Below are positions 8,962 through 16,339 of a DNA stretch of 64,000 bases, piece by piece (within the stretch, counting starts at the first letter, position 1; the number at the start of each line of letters is the position of its first letter). Origin of the DNA: JADFJB01 sp964464595 (GTDB taxonomy: Bacteria > Zhuqueibacterota > JdFR-76 > DREG01); contig CAYXGW010000015.1 in the NCBI GenBank assembly GCA_964464595.1, positions 1-64,000 on the forward strand. Reading direction: 5' to 3'. The notes beneath the pieces are model-generated. The model was not told the DNA's origin. It did not search any database and was given only the letters and a program-made list of their open reading frames with translations. A program made the position numbers and the translations under genes.

Positions 8962-11565
8962 ATGAATCGCATAATTAGTGCTTGCGTGTTACTCGGAATG
9001 CCTCTTTTTGTTGTTCAGAATACTGGTTTTGCCCAGGGGCATTTTCAGTTTACTAGCAATACGAGCGATTCCTATTCCATCCTCGTTCATGCAACCAGAC
9101 TGAATAGAGTAAGTTTGGAGGCAGGCGATGAGGTTGGGGTGTTTACATCGGCCGGGTTGTGCGTTGGTGCTACTGTTTTGAGTTTGGAGGACACGCTTCA
9201 GTTTCCACTAACGGCTTGGGTTGACGATGCTCAAACCCCGGAAGTTGATGGCTATGCGGATGGTGACACGATGTATTTTTGGTTTTGGGACGCCAGCGGT
9301 AATCTTGAAATTGAAGCACAGCCAGATACTTTCCTGGTTGGTGATGGCACATTCGGTTCTGGCCCCTTTGCAAGGATTGATACCCTATTTGCCGAAAGCA
9401 ATAGACCGCCGGCTTTAAATCTACCTGAAAGTGTGACAATCAACGAAGATGACACAACACAAGTTCTCGTCTTGGATAATTATGTGACAGACGAGGATAA
9501 TACCCCGCCAGAAATGCGATGGGTGATCTCGGGTACGGAAAATATAGAGGTGCGCTATGATTCCACTCGAAGAGAAGCACGGTTATTACCGACGCCGGAT
9601 TGGAACGGTAGCGAGGATTTGAACATACTAGTTGAAGATCCTAGTAAAGCCTTTGCCGTGGATATACTGCCAGTGATTGTTCTTCCAGTCAACGACCAAC
9701 CTAGTTTGCAGTTCCCTGACTCCATTGCGTTTAATGAGGATGACACCCATATTGTGGTGCTGGATGGTTTTGTAATCGACGTGGACGATTCTGCCGCAGA
9801 GATGATCTGGAGCTTTAAAGTCCTAAACGAATATGGAAATACTGCTGTTATTCGCCGGGAACAGCCAGTGCCACTGGCGAAGATACTGACCCGCAATCCA
9901 GGACAACAAAACAGTGCGATTCCAATCAAAATAACAAAAATCAATGAGCTTTCCCATTCCAATTTGAAGGATAGCCTCGCCGTAACCATCGACAATGCAG
10001 CCAGAATAGCCATATTTTGTGGTACGGCCAATTATTTTACAACCGCACCCATTTTGGTGGTTCTAACTGCCACAGACCCAGGCGGTTTATCCGGCAGTGA
10101 CTCAATTGATGTGACCATAACGGCGGTGAACGACGCACCTGTGGTGAGCGGATTACCTGATGTCTCATTCCCGGAGGATAGTGTGTTCACCCTGGCTTTA
10201 GATGAATATTCCGAGGATGTGGACAATGGAGATGAGGAGTTGACATGGAGTTTATTGGTCCTCGAAGATGCATTGGCGGCATCGGCAAAAGCGGCTGGTA
10301 TCCACCGCCAAATCACAATTGATAATATAACGTCCGGGAAATCAATGGATTTGCATGGCGAATGGAATAATGAAGTCGAATTTGTTCAAGACAAAAACCT
10401 GCGTAAAACGGTTATCTATTTGACAGACAAACTCACTCAGACATTGACAGACAGTTTAGTAATTACAATTGAAAATCAGATTGCTACCTTTATGGGAACT
10501 CCCAACTTTTTTGTATTGAATATACCTGTGCGTTTTTCAGCGTCGGATCCTGGTGGCTTATCTGATGCGGATACCATCCTGGTGTCTGTGAATGCGGTGA
10601 ATGATGCACCAGTGGTTAGCGCTTTACCCGATGTCACTTTCCCAGAGGACAATTCTTTCAACCTTTCGTTGGATAGCCTTAGCAGAGATGTTGACAATAG
10701 TCCGGAAGAGATGACCTGGAGCGCAGCAGTGCTCGATGCTAGTACGACTGGTTCCACAAAAAGCGCCGCTGTGAACGCCAGCTCTGCAAGCGATCTTATG
10801 GTCTCGGTTGACAACCAGACCCGAACTGCTGTGTTCCGTGGCACTGACAATTACTTTACTACGACTCCAGTTCAGGTGTCACTCACTGCCACAGATCCCG
10901 GCGGTTTATCCAGCAGTGACACGATTGATGTAACCATAACGGCGGTTAACGATGCGCCGGGGATTTTCATGCGTTTACTTCCGACTGACGGCAGCTCCAT
11001 TGTGGTCGATGCCGTGACGTTTTCCTGGTCGACTGCCATAGATGTAGATGGAGACACAGTAATCTATTGGCTCAACATCAAAGTATCGGACATCGATACC
11101 ATCTTTGCCACAACTAACACAACACTGACTGTCGATTTTGGCGCCTTGGGCCTGGCTGATCAGACCTATGGGGTTACCTGGTCGGTTACGGCTTCAGATG
11201 GACAGGTGACTACAGCAGCAGAAAATGGCGCCGGAACCCTGGATGTGATCACCAGCGTTGAAGATGAAGAATTGGCCGGCATTCCGGAAGAATTTGCGCT
11301 GCATCAAAATTACCCCAACCCATTTAATCCGGAAACAACAATTAGATACCAACTGCCGGAATCAGCTAATGTGCTTTTGAAGATTTATAATTTACAAGGC
11401 CAATTGGTTCGTACGTTGGTTAATGAAAACAAGGAAGCTGGATTCCATGAGATTGTTTGGGATGCCCGAGATAAAACAGATCAAAGTATGCCGAGTGGTG
11501 TTTACTTGTATCGTATTCAAGCAGGTGATTTCACAGAATTTAAAAAGTTAATGTTATTGCAGTAG
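8962..11565 (+). CDS. Secreted cadherin-like tandem-repeat protein with C-terminal sorting domain
   Basis: The 867-residue product has a signal peptide (about 1-24, ending FAQ). The unnamed module with core GDEVGVFT..GLCVGA follows (about 28-146) and also occurs twice in the upstream protease. Next come roughly four cadherin-like or Ig-like repeats, marked by VNDAPVVS..LPD-V-FPED and TDPGGLS motifs (about 150-665), a fibronectin-like segment (about 665-765), and a sorting module beginning NYPNPFNPET. The acidic residues between repeats suggest calcium binding. No catalytic motif was seen, so an adhesive or structural role at the cell surface is inferred. It lies 108 bp after the protease gene in the same direction and may be co-transcribed, depending on the intergenic structure. 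The ribosome-binding site is weak, with AAGGAAGG at 8941-8948. Confidence 0.92.
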   Translation: MNRIISACVLLGMPLFVVQNTGFAQGHFQFTSNTSDSYSILVHATRLNRVSLEAGDEVGVFTSAGLCVGATVLSLEDTLQFPLTAWVDDAQTPEVDGYADGDTMYFWFWDASGNLEIEAQPDTFLVGDGTFGSGPFARIDTLFAESNRPPALNLPESVTINEDDTTQVLVLDNYVTDEDNTPPEMRWVISGTENIEVRYDSTRREARLLPTPDWNGSEDLNILVEDPSKAFAVDILPVIVLPVNDQPSLQFPDSIAFNEDDTHIVVLDGFVIDVDDSAAEMIWSFKVLNEYGNTAVIRREQPVPLAKILTRNPGQQNSAIPIKITKINELSHSNLKDSLAVTIDNAARIAIFCGTANYFTTAPILVVLTATDPGGLSGSDSIDVTITAVNDAPVVSGLPDVSFPEDSVFTLALDEYSEDVDNGDEELTWSLLVLEDALAASAKAAGIHRQITIDNITSGKSMDLHGEWNNEVEFVQDKNLRKTVIYLTDKLTQTLTDSLVITIENQIATFMGTPNFFVLNIPVRFSASDPGGLSDADTILVSVNAVNDAPVVSALPDVTFPEDNSFNLSLDSLSRDVDNSPEEMTWSAAVLDASTTGSTKSAAVNASSASDLMVSVDNQTRTAVFRGTDNYFTTTPVQVSLTATDPGGLSSSDTIDVTITAVNDAPGIFMRLLPTDGSSIVVDAVTFSWSTAIDVDGDTVIYWLNIKVSDIDTIFATTNTTLTVDFGALGLADQTYGVTWSVTASDGQVTTAAENGAGTLDVITSVEDEELAGIPEEFALHQNYPNPFNPETTIRYQLPESANVLLKIYNLQGQLVRTLVNENKEAGFHEIVWDARDKTDQSMPSGVYLYRIQAGDFTEFKKLMLLQ

Positions 11566-11665
11566 AAGAATACAGCATGAACTTTTTAGAATCTTTAATT
11601 TAAGCAAGTGTAGAACTAATAACATAAGAGCATGTGTTCAAACTGTACGCTGAAGCGGTCTTGGC

Positions 11666-11821
11666 TCAAGTTCCGGTCAGGGAGTATTTGCCGTCAGAAA
11701 CAGTATTCCCTTGCGCATCTGTCAAAACCCCCTGGTAGCTGTTGGTTTGGCAAATTTGAGCAAAGCCAACGTTGACAATAAGAATCAATAAAAAAATGCT
11801 TAAAATGGTCTTGGTTTTCAT
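11666..11821 (-). pseudogene. Truncated secreted-protein gene: signal peptide and first domain strand only
   Basis: On the minus strand an ATG at 11821-11819, preceded by AGAGGACC at good spacing, starts a 51-residue product. It has a clean signal peptide (MKTKTILSIFLLILIVNVG, then FAQ) followed by YQGVLTDAQGNTVSDGKYSL. That string resembles the beginning of larger phage-tail- or collagen-like secreted proteins that I know as YQG-LTD-GNPVPDG-Y types. The frame then ends at a TGA (complement of 11666-11668). The combination of a proper start and signal with an abrupt stop suggests a gene whose body was deleted, possibly during formation of the surrounding island. A genuine small secreted peptide cannot be excluded. 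Confidence 0.5.
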
Positions 11822-12223
11822 GATTGGTCCTCTAAAAGATTAAGTATAAGTATACCCACAAAAACGGGTGTTATAACAATTTATAATTATGAAATCTTAT
11901 AGTTTTTAAATAATCAAGTATACAATGTGATATGGTTTGACCGATCATGATATGATTACCACAAGATAGTTTCTGATATTAGTCAGGAGATATTTTCGGT
12001 ACGACAATATTGGATAGTACTAGTTGAGGAATCCAAAATCAATGATTTTCTTGACTTTATTTGGATATTTGGATGGTTAGAAACTAAACTTTAAAAAAAA
12101 CTAACTTGCTCTTTGGAAAGATTTCTGATAAATAGTCTAGGACATTAATATCTCTTTCGGGTTTATGAGGTCTCGAATTCAGAATTATTTGTGCACTTAA
12201 AATAATAACTCTCTCTTTACAAA

Positions 12224-12260
12224 GCAGAGGTCACTGGTTCGAATCCAGTATCGCCCACAA
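12224..12260 (+). repeat. Right tRNA 3'-end repeat (attR-like)
   Basis: A 37-bp direct repeat of 2221-2257, with one mismatch (T for G in the T-stem). In this copy the T-arm pairs perfectly (ACTGG with CCAGT around loop TTCGAAT), so it is the better preserved end. The sequence upstream does not form an anticodon arm, D-arm or 5' acceptor strand, so no intact tRNA is encoded. The distance between the two copies is 10,003 bp. Confidence 0.75.
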
Positions 12261-12276
12261 ATTTTTTAGCATATAT

Positions 12277-12353
12277 CAACATATTGTAATATTTGTTAAC
12301 TTATGTCAATATGTTGTAAAATACTTGACATCAATTTTGTTTTGTCATACTTT
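12277..12353 (+). promoter_or_regulatory. Sigma-70-like promoter preceded by an inverted-repeat operator
   Basis: TTGACA at 12325-12330 is followed after 17 bp by TACTTT at 12348-12353. Just upstream, CAACATATTG (12277-12286) and CAATATGTTG (12307-12316) are exact reverse complements whose starts are 30 bp apart, as for a dimeric repressor operator. The only thing downstream before the next gene is a pair of terminators, so the promoter may be a relic or may drive a very short RNA. Confidence 0.4.
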
Positions 12354-12357
12354 CAGT

Positions 12358-12388
12358 AGCTCCAAAAAACTCGGAGGAGCTTTTTTTT
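12358..12388 (+). terminator. Rho-independent terminator
   Basis: AGCTCC (12358-12363) pairs with GGAGCT (12376-12381), and eight Ts follow. It lies about five bases after the -10-like hexamer of the preceding promoter-like sequence. Confidence 0.6.
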
Positions 12389-12429
12389 CTCTACAAAAAT
12401 ATCGCTATCGATTGCGAAAATATTACGAG

Positions 12430-12457
12430 GCCTGAAAAGATCAGGCTTATTTTTTAA
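12430..12457 (+). terminator. Second Rho-independent terminator in tandem
   Basis: GCCTGA (12430-12435) and TCAGGC (12441-12446) form a 6-bp stem with loop AAAGA, followed by TTATTTTTT. With the terminator 40 bp upstream it insulates the lytic transglycosylase gene. Confidence 0.6.
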
Positions 12458-12590
12458 GAAACAGTTGACGATGAACAATAATGGTTTTTTATTTTCTCAA
12501 ATTAGCACGATTAATATTGGAACCATCAAGATTTTCCTACGTTAGTAGTGATTGTTTTTCAATTTTATTCAAATATTTAAGGAGAATAAT

Positions 12591-13295
12591 ATGAATCGAA
12601 AAAAAACAAATGTAATCAACAGATATAAAAATATTCTGTTGTTAGGAGCTATATTTGTCCTGTTTATTTCGATTGCGGGATTTTCAATTAAGTTCTTAGA
12701 CATCGAAAAAAATCAGCATAAAATAAAGGGGATAGAATTAGCACTCATGGATTTGAAAGCAGCAATGAATATTGATAGTGTACGTCAATATAATATTCAA
12801 AAGATAATGAGTATTATGGACCGTTATAATAGTAGCTTGCCATCAAATACGAAATATGAGATTGCGGATGAAATCTATTCGCTTAGTCAGAAATATACGA
12901 ATTTAGATGTAGACTTAATTTGTGCGACAATAACGCATGAAAGCGCTCTTTCGTGGGATCCAATGGTAACATCTAAGGCAGGCGCAATGGGTATTATGCA
13001 AATAATGCCGGTTACCGGGATTTACCTAACTGCAGAAGAGGGAATGACATGGACTAGTGCTGAAGAAATTTTATATGATCCGATTTATAATTTGCGGCTA
13101 GGCTGTAGATTCCTTTCAACCCTAATAGAAATTTATGGAATTGAAGGAGGGTTGGCAGCTTACAATGGTGGTGAAAAGCTGGCGGCATTATGGCTTGCCA
13201 ATAACAAAGCCAAGGGAATACTTTATGCAGAAACAGAAAAGTATATTCCTTTCATTATGAAATTATATGAGGAGTTCCAAAACGCAAGCTTATAA
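12591..13295 (+). CDS. Membrane-anchored lytic transglycosylase (SLT domain)
   Basis: This 234-residue protein cleaves the MurNAc-GlcNAc bond of peptidoglycan with formation of a 1,6-anhydro product. A single N-terminal hydrophobic segment (about residues 16-36) anchors it or acts as a signal, and residues about 95-230 form a Slt/goose-lysozyme-like domain. The expected landmarks are present: THESAL with catalytic E117, KAGAMGIMQIMP, and the LAAYNGG motif. I chose ATG 12591 because AAGGAG sits at 12579-12584; the in-frame TTG at 12552 has no ribosome-binding site. It is flanked by terminators and so looks monocistronic. Its role is probably cell-wall remodelling, perhaps to make room for an envelope machine. 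Confidence 0.92.
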   Translation: MNRKKTNVINRYKNILLLGAIFVLFISIAGFSIKFLDIEKNQHKIKGIELALMDLKAAMNIDSVRQYNIQKIMSIMDRYNSSLPSNTKYEIADEIYSLSQKYTNLDVDLICATITHESALSWDPMVTSKAGAMGIMQIMPVTGIYLTAEEGMTWTSAEEILYDPIYNLRLGCRFLSTLIEIYGIEGGLAAYNGGEKLAALWLANNKAKGILYAETEKYIPFIMKLYEEFQNASL

Positions 13296-13317
13296 TCACC
13301 TAAATTGATACGGAATA

Positions 13318-13350
13318 AAGGCCGTTGGTGTGAATCAGCGGCCTTTTTTT
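13318..13350 (+). terminator. Rho-independent terminator after the lytic transglycosylase gene
   Basis: AAGGCCG (13318-13324) pairs with CGGCCTT (13339-13345) around a 14-nt loop, and a T-run follows. It separates the gene from the tatC operon. Confidence 0.8.
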
Positions 13351-13440
13351 ATATTGTATAATACAACAGCGCCATGTTGGTGTTGTTTTTTTGAACCTTC
13401 CTTCCTACATTAAATTTCATTTTTTAACAAACTAAGAATA

Positions 13441-14205
13441 ATGGACCAAGATCAATCTAAAAAGAAAAAAGAGATGTCTTTTCTGCAGCACCTGGAGGAA
13501 TTAAGATGGTGCCTCATTAAAAGTGTGTTGGCAGTGGTAATTGGAATGCTTTGTGCATTTCCATTGTCAGGATATATTATTGATATACTCACATTGCCAA
13601 ATGATAATCTAGCAAATCCACCTGATATGGTATTCTTAAAACCTGCCGGAATGTTGCTCGTTCGTATGGGAGTTTCCATCACTGCCGGAATCATCGTTGC
13701 ATTTCCCGTTATTTTCTATCAAATCTGGAAATTTATTTCCCCGGCACTTCTTACAAAAGAAAGAAAGATCATTTGGCCGGTTGTAACGTTCTCGACATTG
13801 TGTTTTTTGTTAGGTATTAGTTTCGCATATTTTGTGATGCTACCTTTCATTTTACCATTTTTATATTCGCTTGGAACAGAAACGATTAAACCTACAATTA
13901 ATGTTAGTGAATACATAGGTTTTTCTGTTCAAATTATACTGGTAGCCGGATTGATTTTTGAATTACCGGTAGCTTCATTTGTCTTAACAAAAATTGGTTT
14001 GTTACGCCCGCAAATTTTAAGAAAATATCGGCGTTATGGAATAATCATTATTTTTATTCTATCTGCTTTTTTAACACCGCCTGATCCTGGCAGTCAAGTA
14101 TTGTTAGCCATACCACTTTTAGTATTGTACGAAATTAGTATTGGGATTTCAGTTTTAGCATACAGGAAAAGAAAGAAAGAAGAAGAATTATTAGCTGATA
14201 GTTAA
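13441..14205 (+). CDS. tatC: Sec-independent protein translocase TatC
   Basis: TatC is the multispanning receptor of the twin-arginine pathway, which exports folded proteins across the inner membrane. The 254-residue length is normal. The conserved N-terminal motif LQHLEELR, the FPVIFYQIWKFISPALL-KE block after the second helix, and the TPPDPGSQ segment before the last helices are all present, with six predicted membrane spans. A charged tail (RKRKKEEE) ends the protein. It heads a run of five same-strand genes with short gaps (dcd, PHP, MBL, nrnA), a mixed housekeeping operon. No tatA/tatB homologue is in the window. The ribosome-binding site before ATG 13441 is poor. Confidence 0.95.
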   Translation: MDQDQSKKKKEMSFLQHLEELRWCLIKSVLAVVIGMLCAFPLSGYIIDILTLPNDNLANPPDMVFLKPAGMLLVRMGVSITAGIIVAFPVIFYQIWKFISPALLTKERKIIWPVVTFSTLCFLLGISFAYFVMLPFILPFLYSLGTETIKPTINVSEYIGFSVQIILVAGLIFELPVASFVLTKIGLLRPQILRKYRRYGIIIIFILSAFLTPPDPGSQVLLAIPLLVLYEISIGISVLAYRKRKKEEELLADS

Positions 14206-14230
14206 ATATTAGACTAAATTGGAGAATTAG

Positions 14231-14785
14231 ATGTCAATCAAACCGGATAGATGGATCAAAAGACAGGTTCATGAAAAAAAAATGATTGAACCTTTTGAAG
14301 AGAAACAAATTCGCCACGGTGTAATTTCATTTGGTGTTTCATCTTACGGTTATGATCTGAGGATTGCAGATGAATTCAAGATATTTACGAATGTCAACAA
14401 TACAATTGTCGATCCCAAAAATTTTGATCAAAATTCATTAGTGGATTTTAAAGGTGATGTTTGCATAATTCCTCCCCATTCATATATCCTGGGAAGGTCC
14501 GTAGAATATTTTAGAATTCCGGAGAAAGTTATGACCATTTGCGTTGGAAAATCAACATATGCTCGTTGCGGAATTGTTACGAATATTACTCCATTAGAAC
14601 CAGGATGGGAAGGATATATAACGCTTTCGGTTTCAAATATAACCCCCTTGCCTGCAAAAATTTATGCAAACGAAGGCATCGCGCAGGTATTATTCTTTGA
14701 AAGCGATGAAGATTGTGAAACAAGCTATGCAGATAAAAAAGGCAAGTATCAGGCTCAGTTAGGTGTAACTTTATCAAAAGTATAA
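14231..14785 (+). CDS. dcd: dCTP deaminase homologue (Dcd) with substituted catalytic glutamate
   Basis: Dcd converts dCTP to dUTP in the supply of dTMP. The 184-residue product matches the Bacteroidota/Chlorobi-type family over its whole length: SSYGYDLRIADEF near the N-terminus, GKSTYARCGI in the nucleotide-binding region, TPLEPGWEG, and ITPLPAKIYANEGIAQVLFF. In the family the strand after EGWEG-type motifs reads TLE(F/I)-SN, and that Glu (E138 in the E. coli enzyme, by my alignment) activates the catalytic water. Here the codon at 14627-14629 is TCG, giving TLSVSN with Ser133. A Glu codon to TCG needs more than one base change, so a simple read error is unlikely. The protein may be inactive, altered in chemistry, or only a nucleotide binder. 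Confidence 0.9.
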   Translation: MSIKPDRWIKRQVHEKKMIEPFEEKQIRHGVISFGVSSYGYDLRIADEFKIFTNVNNTIVDPKNFDQNSLVDFKGDVCIIPPHSYILGRSVEYFRIPEKVMTICVGKSTYARCGIVTNITPLEPGWEGYITLSVSNITPLPAKIYANEGIAQVLFFESDEDCETSYADKKGKYQAQLGVTLSKV

Positions 14786-14794
14786 ATTAATATT

Positions 14795-15646
14795 ATGTAT
14801 GTATCTTCGAAAGCCAGTGATGAAGACGGCTTGGCCGATCTCCACATTCACACAAATAATTCAGACGGGGATTTTACCCCCGCTGAAATCGTAGAAAAAG
14901 CTGTTGCAGCAGGGTTAAAAGCCATAAGTATTACCGATCATGACGCAATAGCCGGGTTTTCGGAAGCACATCAAATCGCAAAATCATACGATCTTGAAGT
15001 TATTGCCGGAATTGAATTGAGTTGCGTAGAAGACGAAAACTGTGTTCATTTGCTGGGTTATTTCTTTGACATAAATAATAAGAATTTACAAAACTATGTC
15101 AAATTATTACAGAAGGATCGCTTCGAACGTGCTCAGAAAATCATAGTGAAGCTAAGCAAGCTTGGAATCGACATTTCGCTCGATCTTGTACTTGCAAAAG
15201 CAGGCCCTGGTGCAATCGGAAGGCCTCATATAGCAGAAATCTTACTTGAAGAGGGTTATGTACTTTCTTTTGAAGAAGCTTTTGCAAGATTTCTTGGATA
15301 CGAAAAACCGGCATTTGTTCAGAATTATCCAATTTCTTTAAAAGAGGCTATGGAACTCATCCATTCCGCGGGTGGCATATCTTTTCTAGCACATCCTCAA
15401 CCAAATGTAACCGAAAGCCAACTTGAAAAATATATTGAAGATGGTCTGGATGGCCTTGAAATTCATCACCCGAGATTTTCAGAAGCTGATGTGAGTAAAT
15501 TGTATAATTTAGCCATCAATTATGATCTGTTGGTCAGCGGTGGTTCTGATTTTCATGCTATAAGAAATGGTGAATGCTGTCTTGGAAAAAAGAGTGTACC
15601 TTATCGATTTGTTGAAGATATGAAATGTAGACTGAATATCTCTTAA
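14795..15646 (+). CDS. PHP-domain phosphoesterase (RNase AM/YciV-like)
   Basis: The 283-residue protein is a PHP-superfamily metal-dependent phosphoesterase. Motif 1 is DLHIHTNNSDG (about residues 14-24), motif 2 is ITDHDAIAGF (about 47-56), a central insertion carries GRPHIAEIL, and later motifs are GGISFLAHP and SGGSDFHA. These histidines and aspartates bind the trinuclear metal centre. Relatives such as E. coli YciV trim 5' ends of RNA or act on 3',5'-nucleoside bisphosphates, so a role in RNA or nucleotide turnover is likely. It starts only 9 bp after dcd, and the operon also holds an NrnA-like enzyme, which fits degradation of short RNAs and pAp. Exact substrate is unknown. Confidence 0.88.
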   Translation: MYVSSKASDEDGLADLHIHTNNSDGDFTPAEIVEKAVAAGLKAISITDHDAIAGFSEAHQIAKSYDLEVIAGIELSCVEDENCVHLLGYFFDINNKNLQNYVKLLQKDRFERAQKIIVKLSKLGIDISLDLVLAKAGPGAIGRPHIAEILLEEGYVLSFEEAFARFLGYEKPAFVQNYPISLKEAMELIHSAGGISFLAHPQPNVTESQLEKYIEDGLDGLEIHHPRFSEADVSKLYNLAINYDLLVSGGSDFHAIRNGECCLGKKSVPYRFVEDMKCRLNIS

Positions 15647-15671
15647 TTTATTGGAGTTTGTTAATTCTAAA

Positions 15672-16301
15672 ATGGACATACTGGAAATTACACAATTGGA
15701 AGTAAGCCCTTTTGCATCTAATTGTTATCTTATAAAAAATGCTACAACTGAGCAGGGGATAATCATCGATCCCGGGGACGAGCCTGAACTTATTAAACGC
15801 ACAATTCAGGAAAAAAACGTTAATCCAAAACAAATATTGCTAACACATGGCCACTTGGATCATATTATGGCTGTCACTATTTTATCTAACGAATATGACC
15901 TGCCAGTATACGCTCATGCGGCTGAAGAATTGTTATTGCAGAATGTTCCCGCACAAGCTCAAATGTTTGGTTTACCGCCAGTAGAAATTCCGATAGTTAC
16001 CGATTGGTTTGACGATGGCGATATTTTAGATTTAATAGGATTGGAAATAAAAGTATTGCATACTCCTGGCCATTCACCGGGTGGAAGTTGTTTTCAAATT
16101 GGGAAAACGATATTTGTAGGGGACACCCTTTTTCAGTCATCAATTGGACGAACTGATTTGCCTGGCGGCGATTATCAGCAATTAATCAATTCGATTAAAA
16201 CCAAATTGTTTACTCTTGACGATGATATGAAAGTTTATCCAGGCCATGGCGATTCTACCACAATTGGCTTAGAAAGACAATTTAATCCATTCCTGCAATA
16301 G
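15672..16301 (+). CDS. Metallo-beta-lactamase-fold hydrolase (glyoxalase II/YcbL-like)
   Basis: The product of about 209 residues has the metal-binding motif THGHLDH, then HTPGHSPGG, VGDTLF with SSIGRTDLPGGD, and a C-terminal PGHGDSTT. This is the arrangement of small glyoxalase II-like hydrolases such as YcbL, which act on thioesters like S-lactoylglutathione analogues or related esters. I placed the start at ATG 15672; a TTG at 15651 would add seven residues but has no ribosome-binding site before it, while GGAG at 15653-15656 lies upstream of the ATG, at a rather long distance. It lies between the PHP and NrnA genes in the tatC operon. The physiological substrate cannot be told from the sequence. 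Confidence 0.9.
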   Translation: MDILEITQLEVSPFASNCYLIKNATTEQGIIIDPGDEPELIKRTIQEKNVNPKQILLTHGHLDHIMAVTILSNEYDLPVYAHAAEELLLQNVPAQAQMFGLPPVEIPIVTDWFDDGDILDLIGLEIKVLHTPGHSPGGSCFQIGKTIFVGDTLFQSSIGRTDLPGGDYQQLINSIKTKLFTLDDDMKVYPGHGDSTTIGLERQFNPFLQ

Positions 16302-16339
16302 CAGGTATTATTTATTTTCATAATTGGAATTATTACGGA

